From Isoetes taiwanensis (lineage: Eukaryota > Streptophyta > Lycopodiopsida > Isoetales > Isoetaceae): a stretch of DNA of 64,000 bases. The translations under genes and the position numbers were made by a program. How positions within the stretch are numbered: the first letter of the stretch is position 1; the number at the start of each line of letters is the position of its first letter. The notes under the pieces are model-generated. The model made no database searches and was not told the DNA's origin. It saw nothing but the letters and a program-made list of their open reading frames with translations. Where the stretch lies: the NCBI GenBank assembly GCA_021234155.1, contig JAJEKV010000180.1, forward strand, positions 374,001 to 438,000, in the 5' to 3' direction. Below are positions 57,794 through 64,000 of the stretch, piece after piece.

Positions 57794-58379
57794 GGTTTGA
57801 AAAACTGGAGAGGATCCTGATGATTATGAAATGCTGATTGGACGACCTTTCCTCCACCAGGCTAAAAGCATTCACTATTGAACCACTGATCAACTTGTCA
57901 TTACTGATGGCCAATTGAATACCACCATGGATCTTGAAACTGGAAAACTTATCTCTGTTGAACATGCTGAACCGTCGCTCTCCGATAGTGACTCGGAGGA
58001 TCTTCAAAACACTTATCATGTCCAAGCACCAGCCGTCCGGCTTGCCTTTATCTGCCTATCCTGAGTATGTTGATCCTTGGAGCAATATGAGTCTAGATAA
58101 AGACCACCCTGTTGTATCCTTGCTTGATCTTTATCTCGTCCCTTGCAATCATATTCAGCGTGTTGAACTCCAGCAGACTGTTGACACCCCTACGAGCATT
58201 GTTGATGTCGATGTTGTTATGATGCAACCTTTACTGGACCCCACTCAACAGCCCCTATTCTTTTCCACTCAGAGTGGTGAACCCCCAGTGTTGTTACAAC
58301 CACTTTCCCATCACAGACAGGGATGTCATTCCGTATATTTAGACTCCGGAAGTTGAAATCATTGATTAAGGAGTCAACC

Positions 58380-59233
58380 AACCAATCAAGTTAGCTGCCA
58401 ATCTTGTCAGACCCTATAAAGCTCGCGCACTCAATCTCTTCAAAAAATTCAAGCACATCTTTGCGTGGCGTTATAAAAATATAAAAGGTATCAAAAAAGA
58501 TTTGGGGGAACTCACCATTCTTACCAATCCTGGTGCATGTCCCATCTAGCAATGACAGTATAGGCTCAACCCCAGCTATCATGACCACGTCAAAGTCAAA
58601 ATTGATAAACTTCTGGCTGTTGGACTTAATTATGAGGTCAAGCATCCTGAGTGGGTGAACTCCATTGTTATTGCCCTTAAGCATAATGGGAAAATACGTG
58701 TTTGCGGGGATTACAGAAAACTCAAATGGCCAGGAACGAGATCATTTCCCGCTACCCTTCACGGATCAAGTTCTAGAAGAAGTAGCAGTACATGAGATGT
58801 ACTCCTTCATGGATGGTTTCTCTGGCTAGAATCAAATATCCATTCGCTGAAAGATCAATGGAAAACAACATTCACCATGCTTTGGGGCACTTTTGCCTAC
58901 AAAGTAGTGCCCTTTGGTTTGTCAAACTCACCATCTACTTTCCAATGCATTATGCTTTCTGTTTTTCAGGATTACATAAAAGAAAATGCTTTCCTGCAAG
59001 TTTTCCAAGATGACTTTTCTGCTTATAGCTCCATGGATGACCATCTCACCAAACTTGAGCTTGTTTTTAAAAAATGTGATGAATCGGACATTAGTTTGAA
59101 TCCCGAGAACTGTACTTTCTATGTCACTTCGAGCGTCTTTCTTGGTCGTGTTGTCAGTAAAGAAGGCATTACCACCGACCCTGCCAAGATCAGCTGTGTG
59201 CTCAAAGCTCAGGCCCCTATGAACATTACATAA
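58380..59233 (+). pseudogene. Gypsy reverse transcriptase region
   Basis: In mixed frames the order is LNPSYHDHVKVKIDKLLAVG, VKHPEWVNSIVIALKHNGK, VCGDYRKLKWPG, then MLWGTFAYKVVPFGLSNSPS and TFQCIML. The catalytic box is VFQDDFSAYS (59006-59035), an FxDD variant. SDISLNPENCTFYVTSSVFL and LGRVVSKEGITTDPAKI follow. The region ends at TAA 59231-59233, next to a CAA-like context. A stretch near 58800 (the fingers-palm turn) is frameshifted. Confidence 0.8.
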
Positions 59234-59866
59234 ACACGCTCGTTCCTTGAGAAAGTAAATTATTATGCTATTTTTATTCCCGGACTAGTTGCCATTGCAG
59301 CCCTTGCAGATCCCATTCATAAACTCACAAGTGATGAATCCACTTGGGTTTGGAATCCCCAGGCGGATGCGGCCTTTCAAAAATTGAAGGTTCTGCTTAC
59401 TCAAGCCCCTGTTCTTGTTCCACCTCAATGGGACAAACCATTTCATGTGCATGTGGATGTTTCAGCTTTTGCTATTGGTGTTGTTCTTTCTGAGGAATAT
59501 GATTCTCAGCTTGACAAACCGATTTGCTATACAAGCTAAAAACTCAACCCTGCTGAGAAAACTTATTCGGCCACGGAATGCGAAGCGCTTGGACTCATCT
59601 CCTGTGTACAACGATTTTGTCACTATCTGCTGGGTAGCAAAATCAAGCTCTTTGTGGATCGTCAAGCTCTGCTCTATCTGATCAATAAGACCATGCCCAC
59701 TGGACGTATTGCTCGCTGGATGCTGCTTCTCCAAGAGTTTGCTCCCTTTGAAATCATTCATAAGGTAAGCGGTTCTCATGTGGTGCCTGATTATCTTTCA
59801 TGCATTCACATCGATGACCCGTCCTCCAGAGTTTTCCAGATGCTCAACTCTTCTTGGTCACAGTGA
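59234..59866 (+). pseudogene. Gypsy RNase H region
   Basis: RSFLEKVNYYAIFIPGLVAI and FQKLKVLLTQAPVLVPP are the RT-RH linker. RNase H follows with FHVHVDVSAFAIGVVLSEE, where the first catalytic Asp is D of HVDVS. KLNPAEKTYSATECEALGLI carries the catalytic Glu, and LFVDRQALLYLINKTMPTGR has the third Asp. The TAA at 59537 precedes KLNPAEK, where Gln or Arg is usual. The stretch is otherwise in one frame. Confidence 0.78.
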
Positions 59867-61130
59867 CGCCATACTGGTTCTACGACTACCAACAATATCT
59901 TCTATCTGGTGCCTTACCATCTAAAGATCATACACTTTCTCCTAACAAGCTGTGCTCACATCGTCAACAGTTCCTTCGTGAAGTTCGTGACTATACCATA
60001 GTTGTTGTACATCTTTACAAGCATGGCAAGGATATGATTTTGCACAGATGTGTTCTTCCTCATGAAGTCTCGGAGATTGTTCGCCAAGCCCATGAAGGCC
60101 TTGGTGGAGGTGGTGATAACACGACGCGGAAAATTCTTTTGGCTGGTTATTTTTGGCTCACGTTGTTAAAAGACGCCCATGCTCATGCGTGCCATTGTGA
60201 TCTCTGTTAGCGCATGGGAAGACCCACGACCCGTGACGCTTTATCCTTAACTCTCGTCACTACTCCATTACCCTTCAACAAATGGGGTATGGATTTTGTT
60301 GCACCCATGGATCCACCTGCTCGAAACTTGCGTGCTCGATATATCCTTATTCTCGCTGATTATGCCACGAAGTGGGCTGACACCTGTGCATTACCAGATA
60401 ACACTACTGCCAGCACGGCGCGGATGCTCTACACACATGTCATTACACGCTTCCGCTGCCACATGAAACTAATGAACGACCGAGGTGTTCATTTTGTTAA
60501 TCATACGATCAAAGAACTGATGGACTACTTGCACATCCAACATAGAAAGAGCACTTCATATTATCCACAAGGCAATGGTCTTGTGGAAAGTACCAACAAG
60601 ACCCTTATCAACATTCTCAAGAAAATTTGTGATGCTTCCAGAACAGATTGGCAGGACAAGTTACCCACTATTTTATGGGTCTATAACACTACTTACAAAA
60701 TTGCCAACTTTAATGCCTATTGAGTTGTTCTACCCACTCTTCGATTTCAACTTGCTACTACTCATGATCCTCCTGCTGCTTTACAGGAGCAGGTTTATCA
60801 ATTGCAACAATTAGATGAACTTTGCAGGGATGTTTATCTCAGGGTTCTTGCTGGGCAACAATTGCGAAAATTATGTCATGACAGACACATCAAAATCAAA
60901 ACTTTCAAGGAAGGGAATTTAATGATTCCCGGTACAAAAAATTTTCAGGTAAGCTCAAATTTCGTTGGCTTGGCCCTTACAAAATCATTCAAGTGGTCCA
61001 ACCGAGTGTGTTTCAACTCCCGGAGTTAGATGTCACTACATTACCTACTTTGGTTAATGGTTTTCGCCTCAAACCTTTTTACACGGAAACAACAGACACA
61101 ACTCACGATACAGATGTGCATGATTGAGTA
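59854..61130 (+). pseudogene. Gypsy integrase with C-terminal extension
   Basis: The HHCC zinc domain reads HEVSEIVRQAHEGLGGGGDN and AHACHCDLC. A TAG (60208) replaces the usual Gln, and RMGRPTTRDA continues. The catalytic core has KWGMDFVAPMDP (first Asp), MNDRGVHFVNHTIKELMDYL (second Asp) and STSYYPQGNGLVESTNKTL (Glu). A frameshift near 60720 separates MPIELFYPLF-type sequence. LYKIIQVVQPSVFQL-like and GFRLKPFY wording closes the protein. The DDE triad is intact, but the frame is not. Confidence 0.8.
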
Positions 61131-61139
61131 ATTGCCTTC

Positions 61140-63541
61140 TATTATATTCATAAAAAGAGTCAACATTACACAAAAATTGGGTATAGCCCTGACTTGGCAA
61201 TTATGGCACCAACGCTGGGTACGATGGTGGAACATACCCGCATCACCCTCAATCAGAGTCTTTTGCACAGGTATTTCAACTACCTAGATGCACTCCTTTA
61301 GATTGGACTGCTTTATGAGATCATGATGTCACTGTCTATGGTCACAGTTCCCTATGCTGCCACCACACATAAGCTTGCCAACATAGCGAAGCCTCATGAA
61401 GCTTTTGTCAAGTTTTTATGGTGGATGTTCTATGGGTACTCTGTCAAGAACACCCACATCAACAAGCATTTTTTCCATACTTCTATTGCCGCTATTCACT
61501 CCAGCAGTTTTTTTGATTGGCTCCAAATTCTGTTCCAACGCCTACTCCATGAAGTCGACTATCTTCGTCAATCTCTTGGCTCGGGTCTTGATTCTGCCAT
61601 GGGTGCTCATTTCCAAACCATCATTAATCAGTGCCTTCCAGAACCTAGTCGCCTCTCTACCCGACACTTGGAAGCCACTTCTCAAGCTTCCAGTCGTACA
61701 CATTCTATCATCCGTGCAGTCAGGGAACTTCAAGAAGAGACATCTCGGCCACGCCCTAATGCCCAACCATCTCACGCCCACAAGATCCGCGCCTCACACC
61801 TTCCAAGGTCATAAATGTCCCCTCCTCTCAGTCTATTCATGTTGACGCTTCCACCTCCCATCAAGTCTCTCAAACATCCACCCACATTGTTCATCAACCG
61901 CCTTTACCTCTTCAGTCGCTTGTTCCTCCACTGACCAGAAGGGCACTGTATCAATATAAACAGATTGTTGCCAGTTGCATGCTCAAACTCTAGGAGTCGC
62001 AAGACCACTTCGTGAATGGAGTTAAAGAATATATAGATTCCACTGACGCACTGCAACGTGATCTTCAGGCTGCCCATGCTCAGAACCAAGCTTTGGAAGA
62101 AAGTCTTCAGAGTAAACATAGCGCGTTGCTGGACATTCGGACTGCCCTCCTTAAATAACAGGAGAGACGAACTGCTATGGAAGAACAACAAGCTCAACTT
62201 TAGGCTACCATCACGGAGCTTCTGGCTCAAATCACCAGAAAAGACAAACTTCTTGTTGACGCTCAGGCTCTCTACACGGGGTTGCAAAATGAGTATACCC
62301 ATCAATAGCATGCCACCACGCAGGGTGAAATTCACATTACTGTCTTGGAAGGACAGCTACCAGCAGTACAAACACAGGTCACAGAATTGCAAACGTAGCT
62401 CAGCGACATGCATAAACAAAAGCTAGTGGATGACGCTGAGATTGCTAGTCTTCAGTTGCAGGTTTCCACTCATGGCCCTTCGTCTTCCCAGGCCATTCAT
62501 ACTCACAGAAAGATCAAGGAACAATCCCGTCTCCTTACTGATAAAGACAACAAAATCCAAGATCTAGAACATCAACAGCAATAGGCAATTCAGTCTGCCG
62601 ATGCTCATCATCAGCATGAGACCTATACCATGCAGGGTAATTTTCCAAAACCCACGAGCTATTTGGACTATGTTTAGTCCCAAAGATATTTGTTTTTGCT
62701 CAAGTGGTTCACTTATAATGGAACTCTTCATGGCCCTCTCACGAGCAAGGATCTGCTCACTATATGGCCCGATCTTTCCATTGAAGACAAAGGCCTTCTT
62801 TGTGCTCTTCTTACATTTTAGCTTATTCCTTATGAAGATCAGGAATTATTTATTCTTCCTTTGTTCAACCAATGGCATATGTCATGCACTATTTTTACTT
62901 TGGCTGACACACGAGATAAGTTTGAGGACGGTCCACACCGTGCCTTTCAAGATGATTCAAACGCCAAATGGCTGTTACAACATGACAATAAATATCTTCA
63001 AGATCAGTCATGGGTCACTGCTATTCAGGCGGAGTATATGCTCGAGCTAGCTCGCCATTTGCCTCTTTGGATTGTAGAAACTTTGCTGCAAGTCCACAAA
63101 AACTTGCATGAGGACATGGGAATTCAATTCACTCAAATCTACTTACAGCACTTAGGTGCCTTCAACAGTCTCCATGCCTATCTTGACAGCAAGATCATTC
63201 CTGTGGACTGGGTTCCTCCTCCTATTAACACACTTCTTCTCTGTTCAGAATGGGAACGTTGGTGTCAAACCCTGGATGCCGATCTACTTCAAGAATTCCG
63301 CGACCAAGCTCAACAGCCTATGATACAACCTCCTTCTCAACATGATACCCCTTATGCATCATTAGGAGCATCTCCATGCCATCAGTTTCTTACTTCTGAC
63401 TGGCCCTCCTTCTTTTGGGCAAAGACTCTGGCTGGTCATGCTGATTGGACCCCTGCACACATCTCTACAGGGATGCTATCATGCCCTCCAGTTCTTCAAT
63501 TCTCATCTTCAGATTGTTATTCTTGGCCTGTAGCTAACTAA
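61140..63541 (+). pseudogene. Extra gypsy-associated ORF with coiled coil, downstream of integrase
   Basis: Downstream of pol there is another long coding tract. 61323-61814 reads KLANIAKPHEAFVKFLWWMF, HINKHFFHTSIAAIHSS and ELQEETSRPRPNAQPSH. After a frame change near 61.77 kb, one frame stays free of frameshifts to the TAA at 63539. It includes a Gln/Ala/Glu-rich coiled coil (DALQRDLQAAHAQNQALEES, RTAMEEQQAQL, VLEGQLPAVQTQVTELQT) and a globular C-terminal part (FLLKWFTYNGTLHGPLTSKD, LPLWIVETLLQVHKNLHEDM). The frame is interrupted by eight stops, seven TAG and one TAA, each of which would be Gln with one C instead of T. Some plant gypsy lineages carry an additional ORF between pol and the 3' LTR. 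The function of this one is unknown. Confidence 0.65.
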
Positions 63542-63838
63542 TCTGATTCAAAGCCTCATTGAACTATATCGATATATTCTGCCGCTCATACCAATACAGA
63601 TTTTTCTAATGGCCTCTAGGTTAAATTTGGCCACATCCAAAGTGGTTGAAAGAGGTAGTACTTCACACATCTCTTGTTCTGGCATACGCATGCTTGGTAT
63701 GTGGGGCACCTCTTCAATATAATAGCCATTGTTTTGCAACCTTGCATCATCAGTCTTGACATGTATTGCAGAAGAAAAAAAGTCAATGCATGATTTATAT
63801 ATTCTATTTCAACACATTTTAATCCAAGTATGATGTCA
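63542..63838 (-). other. Region past ORF3; weak minus-strand open frame
   Basis: 63739-63548 on the minus strand reads GYYIEEVPHIPSMRMPEQEM, then CEVLPLSTTLDVAKF, with coding-like composition but no recognised family. No polypurine tract or 3' LTR start could be fixed. Confidence 0.3.
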
Positions 63839-63841
63839 ACA

Positions 63842-64000
63842 TTCGCGCTTCACGAGAATATAAGGGCATTCACGCTTGGCGGCAAATGTGTTAAGCTTGA
63901 ATGTTCATTCGTGCTTGGTGTGAAGACCTATCTAGAGGACTTCACGCCAAGCGTGAACAACCAAACATTCACGCATGGCATGTGAAGTACTCGCAACAGG
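63842..64000. repeat. Clustered TTCACGCTTGGCG-type direct and inverted motifs
   Basis: TTCACGCTTGGCG (63869-63881) is the exact reverse complement of CGCCAAGCGTGAA (63945-63957). Related versions CATTCGTGCTTGGTGTGAAG (63905-63924) and CATTCACGCATGGCATGTGA (63965-63984) lie in direct orientation. CGCGCTTCACGAG at 63844 is a further relative. The array may continue past the window. Confidence 0.75.

Larger units (their letters stand above)
57500..61130 (+). mobile_element. Ty3/gypsy pol region (PR-RT-RH-IN), decayed
   Basis: Protease, RT, RNase H and integrase lie in that order, as in Ty3/gypsy and not Ty1/copia. The element lacks its own gag and 5' LTR here. A gypsy gag with LTR lies 21 kb upstream at 34.5-36.5 kb in the same orientation. 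Stops at 58546, 59231, 59537 and 60208 are TAG or TAA in places where Gln is expected. Other breaks are frameshifts. Confidence 0.85.

Noticed and set aside
1-64000. tRNA, rRNA, riboswitch or bacterial operon features
   Set aside because: No cloverleaf, rRNA block, Shine-Dalgarno-led gene run or terminator series was recognised. The architecture is plant nuclear DNA.

Overview
The window is nuclear DNA of a land plant. The evidence is GT-AG spliceosomal introns, a complete plant-type PGAP1 gene in 18 coding exons, plant-type LINE and Ty3/gypsy elements, and AT-rich non-coding DNA crowded with decayed mobile elements. The heavy load of old LINEs and of gene fragments with retained introns would suit a large seed-free plant genome such as a fern, but the sequence alone does not settle the species. 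I see no bacterial or organellar features and no RNA gene.

Layout. 1-3612: two different LINE 3' halves back to back on the + strand, the first poly(A)-tailed and the second ending in a TTTC-type simple repeat. 3718-4581 (-): a broken histone H3-like, possibly centromeric H3-like, pseudogene. 5850-6810 (+): a second TTTC-tailed LINE 3' end. 6924-8069 (-): the membrane-anchored N-terminal half of a calcineurin-like phosphoesterase gene, three exons with introns kept but truncated and frameshifted. 8075-8877 (+): a LINE ORF1-like fragment. 9573-10800 (-): a two-exon saccharopine dehydrogenase-like pseudogene. 11538-22304 (-): PGAP1, the one apparently intact gene. My exon chain keeps phase across all 17 introns and gives 1137 residues.

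22305-34000 is repeat territory: palindrome-bearing modules, two tandem minus-strand LINE copies (24.83-29.86 kb), and two DDE-transposase-like remnants meeting tail to tail (29.95-33.9 kb). 34.5-36.5 kb holds the promoter, LTR end, primer-binding-site region and gag of a Ty3/gypsy element. 36.53-40.97 kb is a nearly complete LINE ORF2 with a poly(A) tail. 40.97-57.34 kb is the least explained part: a tandem array of diverged 2.5-3.4 kb units that share an A-tract and a conserved module around a GGTACCTGCAG core. It includes two long near-identical duplicate pairs and several minus-strand exon-like segments of unknown function. 57.5-61.1 kb carries Ty3/gypsy protease, reverse transcriptase, RNase H and integrase. 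61.3-63.54 kb carries an extra downstream ORF with a glutamine-rich coiled coil, broken only by TAG/TAA codons over its last 1.6 kb. The last 160 bases hold an inverted and direct motif repeat.

Functionally, only PGAP1 (GPI-anchor inositol deacylase of the ER) looks able to make a normal protein. The other host genes are fragments. The value of the window lies in its mobile-element history: two LINE tail types, insertions with visible target-site duplications (one with its empty site preserved in a paralogous copy), and the duplicated unknown locus.
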